Assembly: GCF_040529065.1 (NCBI RefSeq) | Contig: NZ_CP132343.1 | Coordinates: 744,001-808,000 of the forward strand | Origin: Xanthomonas sacchari | Lineage (GTDB): Bacteria; Pseudomonadota; Gammaproteobacteria; Xanthomonadales; Xanthomonadaceae | Direction of reading: 5' to 3' | Length of the DNA stretch: 64,000 nt | Shown: one piece after another, positions 50,703 through 59,700 of the stretch | Position numbering within the stretch: position 1 is the first letter of the stretch | How the letters are laid out: each line of letters starts with the position of its first letter | Notes under the pieces: model-generated | The model's database searches: none | What the model was told of the DNA's origin: nothing | Seen by the model: the letters and a program-made list of their open reading frames with translations, nothing else | Position numbers and translations under genes: made by a program

Positions 50703-51773
50703 ATGGGGTCGATGCGCAAGATCATTCACGTCGACATGGATGCGTTCTACGCGTCCGTGGAGCAGCGTGACGATCCGGCGCTGCGCGGCAAGCCGGTGGT
50801 GGTGGCCTGGCGCGGCATGCGCTCGGTGGTGTGCGCCGCCTCCTACGAGGCGCGCGTGTTCGGCGTGCGCTCGGCGATGCCGGCGCTGCGCGCCGAGCGG
50901 CTGTGCCCGGACGCGATCTTCGTGCCGCCGGATTTCGCCCGCTACAAGGCGGTGTCGCGGCAGGTACGCGAGATCTTCCAGCGCCACACCGACATGATCG
51001 AGCCGCTGTCGCTGGACGAGGCCTACCTGGACGTCACCGCGCCCAAGGGCGAGCTGCGCACCGCCACCGAGATCGCCCAGACCATCCGCGCGCAGATCCG
51101 CGCCGAAACCGAACTGACCGCCTCGGCCGGGATCGCGCCGAACAAGTTCCTGGCCAAGATCGCCTCGGACTGGCGCAAGCCCGACGGCCAGTTCGTGATC
51201 CGCCCGCATCGCGTGGAAGCCTTCCTGACCCCGTTGCCGGTGAACAAGGTGCCCGGCGTGGGCAAGGTGATGGAGGCCAAGCTGGCGGAACTGGGCATCG
51301 CCACCGTGGGCGACCTGCGCGCGCGCAGCGAAGCGGAACTGGAGGCGCGCTTCGGCAGCTTCGGCCTGCGCCTGTACCAGCGCGCGCGCGGCATCGACGA
51401 ACGTCCGGTGGAATCGGACCAGCCGGTGCAGTCGATCTCCTCCGAGGACACCTTCGCCGAAGACCTGGCGCTGGACGCGCTGGAGCCGGCGATCCGGCAA
51501 CTGGCGGAGAAGACCTGGAACGCCACCCGCCGCACCGAACGCATCGCGCGCACGGTGGTGCTGAAGCTGAAGACCGCGCAGTTCCGCATCCTCACCCGCA
51601 GCTTCACCCCCGAGCAGCCGCCGGAGTCGCTGCAGACCTTGATCGACATCGCCCTGGCGCTGCGCGCGCGCGTGGACCTGCCGGCGTCCACCCGCTACCG
51701 CCTGGTCGGCGTGGGCCTGTCCGGCTTTCACGAGCCCACACCCGCACAGGCGCAGGGGCGCTTGTTCGGTTGA
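50703..51773 (+). CDS. dinB: DNA polymerase IV
   Basis: 356 residues of a Y-family polymerase. Palm motifs are DMDAFYASVEQ and SLDEAYLDVT, then an HhH region (VNKVPGVGKVMEAKLAELGI) and the little-finger domain. It ends QGRLFG, a beta-clamp binding motif. The start could also be the ATG at 50712 (MRKIIHVDMD). It is divergent from fabA. No LexA-like site was recognised upstream. Confidence 0.95.
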   Translation: MGSMRKIIHVDMDAFYASVEQRDDPALRGKPVVVAWRGMRSVVCAASYEARVFGVRSAMPALRAERLCPDAIFVPPDFARYKAVSRQVREIFQRHTDMIEPLSLDEAYLDVTAPKGELRTATEIAQTIRAQIRAETELTASAGIAPNKFLAKIASDWRKPDGQFVIRPHRVEAFLTPLPVNKVPGVGKVMEAKLAELGIATVGDLRARSEAELEARFGSFGLRLYQRARGIDERPVESDQPVQSISSEDTFAEDLALDALEPAIRQLAEKTWNATRRTERIARTVVLKLKTAQFRILTRSFTPEQPPESLQTLIDIALALRARVDLPASTRYRLVGVGLSGFHEPTPAQAQGRLFG

Positions 51774-51795
51774 GGTGGTCACGCACGGAGGCTGT

Positions 51796-51890
51796 ATGGT
51801 GTTCTGCCTGATACGTGGATTGAAACGGGTTGTCGCCGTCGTGGAGGATGCCAAGTTGGCAGCCGCATCCTCGCCATGCGTGGATTGAAC
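51796..51890 (+). CRISPR. Possible decayed type I-C CRISPR remnant (two repeats, one spacer)
   Basis: Two segments end in the characteristic type I-C repeat tail: GTGGATTGAAAC at 51815-51826 and GCGTGGATTGAAC at 51878-51890. The bases before both also resemble a type I-C repeat as I recall it, more so at the second copy. Between the copies lie 35 bases (51827-51861), a normal I-C spacer length. No cas genes are present. The surrounding gap 51774-52085 otherwise holds only a REP-like element. Confidence 0.45.
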
Positions 51891-51937
51891 GCCAAGGGAT
51901 ACGCGAGTGAACCGGGAACGTGGCATTTGCCCATCCC

Positions 51938-51962
51938 GCGTCGGGACTGAAGTCCTCCCACA
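51938..51962. repeat. REP-like palindrome (TGGGAGGACTTCAGTCCCG type)
   Basis: The sequence GCGTCGGGACTGAAGTCCTC carries the same core as the repeats at 10480, 56884 and in the 61795-62410 array. Confidence 0.6.
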
Positions 51963-52085
51963 TGTGCGTGCAAGGATGGGAAACACGGACTTCATCGTCT
52001 GGCCATGCTGATCGGCCTTGCCGCGACCGCATACCGGCCGTGCGCCACCTACAATGCACACCTCTTCCCCCTGTCTTGGCACGAC

Positions 52086-52739
52086 ATGACGTTTCCGTAT
52101 GCAGTGGTGGTGTTCGACCTCGACGGCACCCTGGTCGACAGCGGCGCCGACATCGCCGAGGCGCTGAACCGCACGCTGGCCGACTTCGGCCTGCCGCGGG
52201 TGCCGGAGGCGACCGTGCTCGGCTGGATCGGCGAGGGCGTACGCAAGCTGGTCGAGGCCGCCTGGCGACACGCCGGCGACGCCACGCCGCTCGATGCGGT
52301 GATGCCGACCTTCATGCGCCACTACGCCGAATGCCTGTTGCGCAGTCCGCGGCTGTATCCCGGCGCGGCCGAGGCCTTGGCGCAATTGCATGCCGATGGC
52401 GTGACGCTGGCGCTGTGCACCAACAAGCCGTCGGCGATGGTGCCGCCGCTGCTGCAGCATCTGGGCGTGGCGGAGCTGTTTTCCGCGGTGCTGGGCGGCG
52501 ACAGCCTGCCCGAGCGCAAGCCCAGCCCGGCGCCGTTGCTGCACCTGGCGCAGCAGTTCGCGCAGCCGCCGGCGCGCTGTCTGATGGTCGGCGATTCGGG
52601 GACCGACCTGCAGGCCGGGCACGCCGCCGGCATGCCGGTGGCGCTGGTGCGCTACGGCTATCCGCGCGACCTGGATCTGGCCACCGCCAACGTGGTGCTG
52701 CTGATGGACGATCTGCGCGAGCTGCTGCAGTTGCGCTGA
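52086..52739 (+). CDS. gph: Phosphoglycolate phosphatase
   Basis: 217 residues of HAD-superfamily hydrolase. Motif I is FDLDGTLVDS, motif II is in ALCTNKP, the Lys is in ERKPSP and motif IV is VGDSGTDLQAG; the cap helices lie between. It removes 2-phosphoglycolate formed in DNA repair or oxidative metabolism. ATG 52086 is chosen over an upstream in-frame start because the HAD motif I lies ten residues in. Confidence 0.88.
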   Translation: MTFPYAVVVFDLDGTLVDSGADIAEALNRTLADFGLPRVPEATVLGWIGEGVRKLVEAAWRHAGDATPLDAVMPTFMRHYAECLLRSPRLYPGAAEALAQLHADGVTLALCTNKPSAMVPPLLQHLGVAELFSAVLGGDSLPERKPSPAPLLHLAQQFAQPPARCLMVGDSGTDLQAGHAAGMPVALVRYGYPRDLDLATANVVLLMDDLRELLQLR

Positions 52740-52788
52740 GCGATGGTCGCGCAGCGCCGCGGTGCAACGCGAAGGTCCCGGTTATGTT

Positions 52789-52854
52789 GTAGGAGCGGCT
52801 TCAGCCGCGATGGGTTTTCCCGATAAAGCCCATCGCGGCTGAAGCCGCTCCTAC
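52789..52854. repeat. GTAGGAGCGGCTTCAGCC-type hairpin, complete copy
   Basis: A 66-base perfect-arm palindrome beginning GTAGGAGCGGCTTCAGCCGC and ending GCTCCTAC, followed by AAAAAG. It lies between gph and btuB, which converge. Confidence 0.85.
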
Positions 52855-52923
52855 AAAAAGACGCGTGTGATGTCTGAGCTGTCGCGTCGCGCCACGCCTT
52901 GCGGCACGGCGCGACGCATGACG

Positions 52924-54795
52924 TCAGCGCGCCGCCGGCGCGTAGCGCAGGGTCAGCGCGTATTCGCGGCCCGGCTGGTTGTACCAGTTCACCGTCTGGT
53001 AGTCGCGATCGAACACGTTGCTGGCCTTGGCCTGCAGCGTCCAGTCCGGGGTGAACGCGTATTCCGCGCGCAGGTCGACGGTGCCGTAGCCGGCCAGGCG
53101 CACGCGGTTGGCCGCGTCGTCGAAGCGGTGGCCGCTGCCGAACACGGTGACGCCGAGCTTGACCGGGCCGATGCCGCGGTCCACGTCCAGGCGCGCGGTG
53201 TTCTGCGCGCGGCGCGCCAGCCAGTTGTCGCGGTTGTCGCCGTCGCTGCGGTTGCGCGGATCGGTGTGGCTCAGCTGCGCCGACAGTTCCCAGCCGGCCA
53301 GCAGCGCATAGCCGGTCAGTTCGGCGCCGCGGATGCGCGCCTCGTCCACGTTGACCGGCAGGAAGCTGACCGCGTCGTAGGAGATCAGGTCCTTGACCCG
53401 GGTCTCGTAGGCGTTGAAGGTCCAGTTCCAGCTGTCGGCGTACTGCGCAATGCCGAGGTTGCCGCTCTTGGAACGCTCCGGCTTCAAGTCCGGATTGCCG
53501 GCGAACGGGTAGTACAGGTCGTTGAAGGTCGGCGCCTTGAAGCCGGTGCCGACGCTGGCGGTGAGCTTGAGGCCATGCGCCAACGCCAGGCCCCAGCCGA
53601 GGCTGCCGGTGGTGTGCTCGCCGAACTGTTCGTTGTCGTCGCTGCGCACGCTGGCCTGCACCTGCTGCGCGCCGAAGCGGCCCTGGTACTCGGCGAACAC
53701 GCCGGTGTTGTCACGGCTGTCGACGTCGAAGGCGGTGGTGCTGGTGACGTGCTCGCGCTGCCAGTCGCTGCCAACGCTGAGCAGATGGCCTTCGGCCAGG
53801 CTGATGTCGCCCTGCAGCGCGGCGGTGTCGCGGCGGCTGTCGAAGGTGCTGATGAAGCTGCGGGTGCGCGCGCCCGGCGCACGGTAGTAGCTGTCGGCGT
53901 CGTCGACGTTGCGGCCCAGCTGCGCGGCCAGGTGCAGGCGATCGGAGGGCGTCCAGTCGAGCTTGCCGCTGAACACCTGCTGGGTGTTGTCGGCCTCGTT
54001 GCCGGCGAACAGCGGATCGCCGTCGTATTCGTTGCGGCTGTCGATGTTCAGCGCCTGGCCTTCGACGCGCAGTGTGTCGCTCAGCGCGTAGCCGCCGCGC
54101 GCGCTCAGCGAGACGTTGCGGTAGCCGTCGCGATCGGGCTGGTCGACGAAGCAGCCGGCGAACAGCGTGGCCGAGCCGTTGCAGGCATTGATGCCGTCGG
54201 TCTTCTGGTAGCCGCCCTGCACGGCCAGCCAGCCGCGCTCGCCGCGGTTGCTGAAGCCGGCGCCGGCTTCGCGCAGACCATGGCTGCCGCCGCCCAGGCT
54301 CAGGTTCTGCTGGAAGCCCTGGCCGCCGCGGCGGGTGAAGATCTGGATGACGCCGCCGATCGCGTCGGAGCCGTACAGGCTCGAGCGCGGGCCGCGCACG
54401 ATCTCGATGCGCTCGATCTGGCTCAGCGGCAGGTCCTGGAACGCGGCCAGGCCGGCGCTGGCCGAGCCGATGCGCACGCCGTCCACCAGCACCAGCACGT
54501 GGTCCGATTCGCTGCCGCGCAGGTTCAGCGTGGTCAGCTTGCCCAGGCCGCCCTGGTTGGAGACGCCGATGCCGGCGCGGCCCTGCAGCAGCTGCGCCAG
54601 CGACGTGGCCTGGCTGCGCTCGATCTCGGCGCGGTCGATGACCTGCGCCGGCACCACGCTGTCCTCCACGGAAATCTGGGTGCGGGTGGCGGTGACCAGG
54701 ACCTGGTCGAGGTCGGTGGCGGCATCGGCGGCGTGGGCCAGCGCGGGCAGGGACAGGGCGGACGCGATCGCGACCGAAAGCAGGCGGGACGACAT
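52924..54795 (-). CDS. btuB: TonB-dependent vitamin B12 receptor
   Basis: 623 residues. The signal peptide (LLSVAIASALSLPALAHA) is followed by a TonB box near DLDQVLVTATR, the plug domain (RGPRSSLYGSDAIGGVIQIFT) and a 22-strand-type barrel. A cobalamin riboswitch upstream confirms the ligand. The C-terminus (ALTLRYAPAAR) lacks the usual final aromatic residue. ATG 54795 puts the signal peptide at the start. Confidence 0.93.
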   Translation of the reverse strand: MSSRLLSVAIASALSLPALAHAADAATDLDQVLVTATRTQISVEDSVVPAQVIDRAEIERSQATSLAQLLQGRAGIGVSNQGGLGKLTTLNLRGSESDHVLVLVDGVRIGSASAGLAAFQDLPLSQIERIEIVRGPRSSLYGSDAIGGVIQIFTRRGGQGFQQNLSLGGGSHGLREAGAGFSNRGERGWLAVQGGYQKTDGINACNGSATLFAGCFVDQPDRDGYRNVSLSARGGYALSDTLRVEGQALNIDSRNEYDGDPLFAGNEADNTQQVFSGKLDWTPSDRLHLAAQLGRNVDDADSYYRAPGARTRSFISTFDSRRDTAALQGDISLAEGHLLSVGSDWQREHVTSTTAFDVDSRDNTGVFAEYQGRFGAQQVQASVRSDDNEQFGEHTTGSLGWGLALAHGLKLTASVGTGFKAPTFNDLYYPFAGNPDLKPERSKSGNLGIAQYADSWNWTFNAYETRVKDLISYDAVSFLPVNVDEARIRGAELTGYALLAGWELSAQLSHTDPRNRSDGDNRDNWLARRAQNTARLDVDRGIGPVKLGVTVFGSGHRFDDAANRVRLAGYGTVDLRAEYAFTPDWTLQAKASNVFDRDYQTVNWYNQPGREYALTLRYAPAAR

Positions 54796-54925
54796 GGGTG
54801 GCAACTCCGGCGCGCGGCTGCGCGCTGTGACGGCAAGGGAGTCGCGAACGGAAGGTGCAAGCGGACGGCGCCGGACACGGCGCGGCACGCCGCGACGCCC
54901 TCCGCATCGCAACCAGTGAACTGCA

Positions 54926-55110
54926 AGGCCGGTCTCCGGGCTGGCGATCAGGGAGGTGGACCTCCCGGCTGCGACGCCTTCCCATGCCCAGGGCACAGTG
55001 GCGCAGGTCGTCAGCGCGGATCGCTTACCGTTGCGGGGGCAGCGCCGGCCTTGTCGCAAGACGCACCGGCTTCCCGTTTCAACCCGCTGGCCGGAGCCGG
55101 CGGGTCACCT
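54926..55110 (-). promoter_or_regulatory. Cobalamin (B12) riboswitch of btuB
   Basis: On the minus strand the conserved elements are in order: GGGAAGCCGGTGCG, then CTGCCCCCGCAACGGTAAG, then the core segments GCCACTG and CATGGGAAGGCG and the pairing arm near GAGACCGGC at the 3' end. It ends about 130 bases before the btuB start. It should block translation or transcription of btuB when adenosylcobalamin binds. Confidence 0.92.
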
Positions 55111-55152
55111 TGAAGCGGCGCGATTGTACGCGATCGCCGCTGCCTGCGCGGC

Positions 55153-55575
55153 TCAGTCGGCGTGTGCGCCGTGGCCGTCGTCGTCGCCGTGGTGGTCGCC
55201 CACCGGCGTGTCGTGCGTCTCCTGCGCGTAGGTGCCGTCATCGTCGCCGTGCGTGTCGTCGCGGTCGAAATGGGTGGTCGCCACCGGCCCGGCGACCGGC
55301 AGGCCGCGCTGCGCCGGCAGCGCCGCCGTCGCGGTTTCCAGTTCGGCCAGCAACTGCGCGCGCCGCGCCTCGGACAGTTCCTGCCAGTGGCAGCCGCTGA
55401 GCGCGCCCTCCAGCGAATACAGCAGGTTGAGGCTGGGCTTGAAGCCGGCGCGCTTGACCTTGACGAAGGCGCCGACCGCGCCGGCCGCCTCCAGGTCCTG
55501 CTGCGTGCGCACGCCGACCTGGCGCAGCCACGCCGCGCTCTTGGGGCCGATATTGCGCAGCTTGGTGGTGCTCAT
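55153..55575 (-). CDS. TfoX C-terminal domain protein with His/Asp-rich tail, 140 aa
   Basis: Residues 1-80 match the TfoX/Sxy C-terminal helical domain (KLRNIGPKSAAWLRQVGVRTQQDLE), which has a helix-hairpin-helix character. There is no TfoX N-terminal domain. The last ~40 residues are rich in His and Asp (HFDRDDTHGDDDG, GDHHGDDDGHGAHAD) and look metal-binding. It overlaps the upstream msrC gene by four bases. The role is unknown; TfoX in other bacteria controls competence. Confidence 0.75.
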   Translation of the reverse strand: MSTTKLRNIGPKSAAWLRQVGVRTQQDLEAAGAVGAFVKVKRAGFKPSLNLLYSLEGALSGCHWQELSEARRAQLLAELETATAALPAQRGLPVAGPVATTHFDRDDTHGDDDGTYAQETHDTPVGDHHGDDDGHGAHAD

Positions 55576-56054
55576 CGCAGGCTGTCGACGAAGACCTGGG
55601 CGATCGCTTCCAGGCCGCGCTGGTCGTCGGCGTCGAAGCGGGCCAGGTCGGGACTGTCCAGGTCGAACACGCCGACCAGCGCGCTGTCGCGCAGCAGCGG
55701 CACCACCAGTTCCGAACGCGAGGCCGCATCGCAGGCGATGTGCCCCGGGAAGGCCTCCACGTCGTCGATGCGCTGGGTCTGGCCGGTGCTGGCAGCCGCG
55801 CCGCACACGCCCTTGTGCAGCGGAATGCGCACGCAGGCGGGCAGGCCCTGGAACGGCCCCACCACCAGTTCCTTGCCGTCGTAGAGGTAGAAACCCACCC
55901 AGTTCAGCCGCGGCAGCGCGTGATACACCAGCGCCGCCAAGTTGGCGGCATTGGCGATGCGGTCGGGCTCCCCGGCGACCAGGGCGCGGGCCTGGTCGAG
56001 CAACTGGGCGTACTGTTCCGGCTTGCTGCCGGTGAGCGATGACGAGGCGAACAT
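55572..56054 (-). CDS. msrC: Free methionine-(R)-sulfoxide reductase (GAF domain)
   Basis: 160 residues of a GAF fold. The three cysteines at 74 (LPACVRI), 84 (GVCGAA) and 108 (IACDAAS) have the same spacing as the catalytic set of E. coli fRMsr (84, 94, 118). It reduces free methionine-R-sulfoxide. It overlaps the TfoX-C gene by four bases. Confidence 0.9.
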   Translation of the reverse strand: MFASSSLTGSKPEQYAQLLDQARALVAGEPDRIANAANLAALVYHALPRLNWVGFYLYDGKELVVGPFQGLPACVRIPLHKGVCGAAASTGQTQRIDDVEAFPGHIACDAASRSELVVPLLRDSALVGVFDLDSPDLARFDADDQRGLEAIAQVFVDSLR

Positions 56055-56174
56055 CGCGCGAGTCTAGCAGCGCGATGCCTCCGCCGGCACCGCGGCGGCT
56101 GACGCGCGCGGCGGGCCCGGCTATCCTGCGCGCCGCCGCGCGTCCCGCCGGCCAACCGACAGGGTTTCGCTCGC

Positions 56175-56864
56175 ATGGCTGTTCCCGCCTTCTACGTCAC
56201 CGGCACCGATACCGGCATCGGCAAGACCATCGCCAGCACCGCGCTGCTGCATGCCTTGCGCGCGCGCGGTCAGCGCGCGGTGGGCATGAAGCCGGTGGCC
56301 AGCGGCTGCACCCGCGAGGCCGAGGGCTGGCGCAACGAGGACGCACTGGCCCTGCAGGAGGCCAGCGCGCCACGCCCGCGCTATGACGATCTCAATCCGT
56401 ACGCGCTGCCGTTGCCGCTGGCGCCGGAACTGGCCGCCGCCGATGCCGGCGTGCAGCTGGAGCTGGCGCCGATCGCGGCCGCGTTCGAACGTCTGCGCGC
56501 GCAGGCCGACGTGGTGGTGGTGGAAGGCGTCGGCGGCTGGGCGGCGCCGCTGTCGGCGACGCTGGACCAGGCCGATCTGGCACGCGCGCTGCGGCTGCCG
56601 GTGGTGCTGGTGGTCGGCCTGCGCCTGGGCTGCCTCAACCACGCCCGGCTCAGTGCCGCGGCGATCGCCGCCGACGGCCTGCAGTGCATCGGCTGGATCG
56701 GCAACGAGATCGACCCGGCGATGGAGCGCATCGACGACAACATGGCGATGCTGCGTGCGCGCCTGCCGATGCCGTGCTGGGGGCGGTTGCCGTACCGGCC
56801 GCAACCGCAGGCCGAGCAGTTGGCGGCGCAGTTGCAGCCGTGGGCGGGCATGTCGCCGGGCTGA
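56175..56864 (+). CDS. bioD: Dethiobiotin synthetase
   Basis: 229 residues. The P-loop FYVTGTDTGIGKTIAS is followed by GMKPVASGC, VVVEGVGGWAAPL and WIGNEIDP, all family motifs. It converts diaminopelargonic acid to dethiobiotin with ATP and CO2. No other bio gene is seen adjacent. Confidence 0.94.
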   Translation: MAVPAFYVTGTDTGIGKTIASTALLHALRARGQRAVGMKPVASGCTREAEGWRNEDALALQEASAPRPRYDDLNPYALPLPLAPELAAADAGVQLELAPIAAAFERLRAQADVVVVEGVGGWAAPLSATLDQADLARALRLPVVLVVGLRLGCLNHARLSAAAIAADGLQCIGWIGNEIDPAMERIDDNMAMLRARLPMPCWGRLPYRPQPQAEQLAAQLQPWAGMSPG

Positions 56865-56883
56865 TCGACTACCGGGCGGGTTG

Positions 56884-57015
56884 TGTGGGAGGGATTTCAG
56901 TCCCGACGTCTCACTGATGAAGCATCGGTGCAGCAGCTTCTCCCACAAAGAAAGACAGGAACGCCGGGGACGCACGCGATCAACCAATCCCGAATCCCCA
57001 CTCCCAAATCCCACC
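56884..57015. repeat. REP-like palindrome and GGGATT-type half copy
   Basis: GTGGGAGGGATTTCAGTCCC at 56884-56903 and CTCCCAC downstream at about 56939 form a loose palindrome. CCAATCCCGAATCCCC at about 56984 is a half copy of the second family. No gene is seen in 56865-57018. Confidence 0.55.
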
Positions 57016-57018
57016 CAC

Positions 57019-57056
57019 AAAAAAAAGGCCCGGTAGAGGGAGGGATCTACCGGGCC
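57019..57056 (-). terminator. Intrinsic terminator of the phasin gene
   Basis: GGCCCGGTAGA (57027-57037) and TCTACCGGGCC (57046-57056) form a perfect 11-bp stem. On the minus strand, eight T residues follow. Confidence 0.92.
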
Positions 57057-57135
57057 TTGGGGTTGCACGGGGGGAGGGACCCATGCAGACCGAGGGTGCG
57101 TCGGGCGGCGGACCGCAGCGACGTCGAATCGGGTG

Positions 57136-57516
57136 TTACTTCGCGGCGGGCTTGGCCTTGGGCGCGGCCTGTTCTGTCGCCGCCTCGAACTGGTGCTTGG
57201 CGAGCTGGCCGATGGCCTCGGAGGTCTTCAGGCCCAGGCCGAACACTTCCTGGTTGGCCGTGGCCAGCCGCTCGAAGTTGTCGCGGGCGATCTGCAGGCC
57301 CTTCGGCCACAGCGCCTGCACGGTGCCCAGGTCGCGCGCCTCGGTCAGTTCGCCGAGGAAGCCTGTGGTGGCCGACACGTTCTTCTCGAAGGTCTTCAAC
57401 TGCACGCCGAACACGCTCTCGGCGCTCTCCAGCGCCAGGCGGTTGGCACGCGCCGCGGCAGCGGCGAACTGCTGGGTGTAGCTGCTGAACTGGTCGTTGA
57501 ATTGAGCGGACATCAT
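57136..57516 (-). CDS. Phasin-family protein, 126 aa
   Basis: A helical, amphipathic protein with phasin-like segments (FNDQFSSYTQQFAAAAARANRLALESAESVFGVQLKT) and an Ala/Lys-rich C-terminus. Phasins coat polyhydroxyalkanoate granules or bind membranes. No pha synthase gene lies in the window. Two dyads with TGCA cores lie upstream. Confidence 0.85.
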   Translation of the reverse strand: MMSAQFNDQFSSYTQQFAAAAARANRLALESAESVFGVQLKTFEKNVSATTGFLGELTEARDLGTVQALWPKGLQIARDNFERLATANQEVFGLGLKTSEAIGQLAKHQFEAATEQAAPKAKPAAK

Positions 57517-57542
57517 GCAACTCCGTTGGAATGCCGACTGCT

Positions 57543-57581
57543 GTTGCAGTGCAACATACGCCCATTCTGCTGCAATGCAAC
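57543..57581. promoter_or_regulatory. Two TGC/GCA dyads upstream of the phasin gene
   Basis: GTTGCAGTGCAAC (57543-57555) is a perfect dyad; GCTGCAATGCAAC (57569-57581) is a close second copy 26 bases away centre to centre. They resemble sites of PhaR-type repressors, which control phasin genes in other bacteria, but no regulator gene is nearby. Confidence 0.5.
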
Positions 57582-57756
57582 AAAATTTTCTGAAGCTGCT
57601 CAGGATCCGTTCAAACTGTTTTTAAGATCAATTACTTGGCGCAATTTCGCCAGCCCTCGCCGGATGCCTCCACGCCTCCGGCGGGCGCCAACTGCGCGCG
57701 ATGAGGAACAGCGGGCCGTCACTGGAGACCCTCGGTCGTCGCAGTGCCGCCCTTAC

Positions 57757-57797
57757 GATTCCCCAATCCCCATTCCCCATTCCCCATTCCCAGCCTT
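57757..57797. repeat. GGGATT-type half copy
   Basis: CCCCAATCCCCATTCCCCATT lies just downstream of the queD stop codon. The rest of the 57582-57799 gap holds nothing recognised. Confidence 0.6.
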
Positions 57798-57799
57798 CT

Positions 57800-58159
57800 T
57801 CAACCCGGCCCGCGATACCGGCACCCAGACGTGCAGGTCTCGTGCACCACCACTTCGCTCAGCAGCGGCAGCGCCGGCTTGAGTCGCTCCCAGATCCACA
57901 TCGCCAGGCGCTCGCTGGTGGGGTTGTCCAGCCCGTCGATGTCGTTGAGGTAGTGGTGGTCGAGCTGGTCGTAGAGCGGGCGGAACGCCGCCTTGATGTC
58001 GCCGAAATCCATCACCCAGCCGCTCTCGGCGCCGGGTTCGCCGCTGACGTGCAGCTCGATGCGGAACGAATGCCCGTGCAGGCGCGCGCACTTGTGGCCG
58101 GGCGGCACGTTGGGCAGGCGGTGCGCGGCTTCGAGGGTGAAAACTTTGAAGATATCCAT
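57800..58159 (-). CDS. queD: 6-carboxytetrahydropterin synthase
   Basis: 119 residues of the QueD/PTPS family. The N-terminal strand [26 protein letters not shown] supplies the zinc-binding histidines and catalytic Cys; the C-terminal segment is [15 protein letters not shown]. It makes carboxytetrahydropterin in queuosine synthesis. Starts exist at 58159 and 58168; a TACAAT lies about seven bases upstream of the 58168 start, so the message may be leaderless. Confidence 0.9.
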   Translation of the reverse strand: MDIFKVFTLEAAHRLPNVPPGHKCARLHGHSFRIELHVSGEPGAESGWVMDFGDIKAAFRPLYDQLDHHYLNDIDGLDNPTSERLAMWIWERLKPALPLLSEVVVHETCTSGCRYRGPG

Positions 58160-58275
58160 GGGTGGCATTGTACGGTCAGGGGTGGAGCGGCATGGCGCGG
58201 TGCGGGGCGCGCGAAACGCATGACGTGGCGTGCTGCAGGGCTGGCGACAGGCGCGTGATGTCCGGGCAGAGCGGA

Positions 58276-58302
58276 CAAAAAAGGCCGCCCCGAAGGGCGG
58301 CC
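58276..58302 (-). terminator. Intrinsic terminator of the RhlE-type helicase gene
   Basis: GGCCGCCC and GGGCGGCC form a tight hairpin at 58283-58302, and on the minus strand a six-T run follows. Confidence 0.9.
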
Positions 58303-58335
58303 TGGGTGCGTGCGAGGCGCTCGGCCGCCGATGGC

Positions 58336-59700
58336 TCAGCGCGGCGCGGCAGGACGGTTGCCGCCGTTGCCTTGGCGGCGACCCTGGCCCTGACGGCGCG
58401 CGCCGTCGGCGTGGTTGCCGCCGGGCTTCTTGCTGCCGGCATGCGCGTGCGCCGGCGCATCGCCGTGGCCGCGGCGGGCGTGGCTGCCGCGGCGCGGCGG
58501 ACGCTGGCCGCCCGGACGCTCGTCCGGCGGATTGTTGTTGCCCCAGCGGATCGGCGTGACCGGCTCGAAACCGGGCACGTCGCGGATGTCCATGTCGCGC
58601 TTGAGCAGGCGTGCGATCGCGCGCAGCAGCTTGGCCTCGTCCTGCGCCACCAGCGACACCGCCTCGCCCTGCGCGCCGTTGCGGCCGGTGCGGCCGATGC
58701 GGTGCACGTAGTCCTCGGCGACCATCGGCAGGTCGTAGTTGATGACCTTGGGCAACTGGTCGATGTCGATGCCGCGCGCGGCGATGTCGGTAGCCACCAG
58801 TACGGTGATGCGGCCGGCCTTGAAGTCGCCGAGTGCGCGCAGGCGCTGGCCCTGGCTCTTGTTGCCGTGGATCGCCGCGGCCTTGATCCCGGACTTGTCC
58901 AGGAACGTGGTCAGCTTGTCGGCGCCGTGCTTGGTGCGGGCGAACACCAGGGTCTGCTTGCGCGAGTCGGCGGCCAGCAGGTGCAGCAGCAGTTCGCGCT
59001 TGCGCGCGCCGTCCACCGGGTGCACGCGGTGGGCGATGGTGTCGGCCACGGTGTTGCTCGGGGTCGCCTGGATTTCCTGCGGGTCGCGCATGAACTCGCG
59101 GGCCAGCTGCTTGATGCCTTCCTCGAAGGTGGCCGAGAACAGCAGGGTCTGGCGGTTCTGCCGCGGCAGCTTGGCGAGGATGCGCTTGATCGACGGCAGG
59201 AAGCCCATGTCGAGCATGCGGTCGGCCTCGTCCAGCACCAGGATCTCGATGCCGGACAGGTCCACGCTGCGGCGCTCGAGGTGGTCGAGCAGGCGGCCCG
59301 GGCAGGCGATCAGCAGATCCACGCCACGGCGCAGCGCGTCGAGCTGGTTGCCCATGCCCACGCCGCCGTAGATGGTGGCGCTGGGGATGCGCAGGTACTT
59401 GCTGTAGCCGCGCAGGCTGTCGTGGACCTGGGTGGCCAGTTCGCGGGTCGGGGTCAGCACCAGGGCGCGCGGCTTGCGCGGGCCGGCGCCCACGGTCTGC
59501 GGCGAGGTGCCCAGGTGCTGCAGCAGCGGCAGGCCGAACGCAGCGGTCTTGCCGGTGCCGGTCTGCGCACCGGCCATCAGGTCATGGCCTTCCAGGGCGA
59601 CGGGAATGGCCTGCGCCTGGATCGGGGTGGGGGTTTCGTAGCCCTGCTCGGCCAGCGCGCGCAGCAGGAAGGGCGCAAGGCCCAGGGATTCGAACGACAT
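58336..59700 (-). CDS. rhlE: DEAD-box RNA helicase, RhlE type, 454 aa
   Basis: The Q motif ([13 protein letters not shown]), motif I (AQTGTGKT), motif II (DEAD in [13 protein letters not shown]), SAT in LLFSATF and the motif VI region [10 protein letters not shown] are present. A basic Gly/Arg/His-rich tail (about residues 395-454) should bind RNA. It starts at ATG 59700 ([20 protein letters not shown]). Confidence 0.92.
   Translation of the reverse strand: MSFESLGLAPFLLRALAEQGYETPTPIQAQAIPVALEGHDLMAGAQTGTGKTAAFGLPLLQHLGTSPQTVGAGPRKPRALVLTPTRELATQVHDSLRGYSKYLRIPSATIYGGVGMGNQLDALRRGVDLLIACPGRLLDHLERRSVDLSGIEILVLDEADRMLDMGFLPSIKRILAKLPRQNRQTLLFSATFEEGIKQLAREFMRDPQEIQATPSNTVADTIAHRVHPVDGARKRELLLHLLAADSRKQTLVFARTKHGADKLTTFLDKSGIKAAAIHGNKSQGQRLRALGDFKAGRITVLVATDIAARGIDIDQLPKVINYDLPMVAEDYVHRIGRTGRNGAQGEAVSLVAQDEAKLLRAIARLLKRDMDIRDVPGFEPVTPIRWGNNNPPDERPGGQRPPRRGSHARRGHGDAPAHAHAGSKKPGGNHADGARRQGQGRRQGNGGNRPAAPR

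Noticed and set aside
54796-55152. A coding gene antisense to the B12 riboswitch
   Set aside because: The conserved riboswitch elements explain the sequence; the antisense frames are compositionally random.
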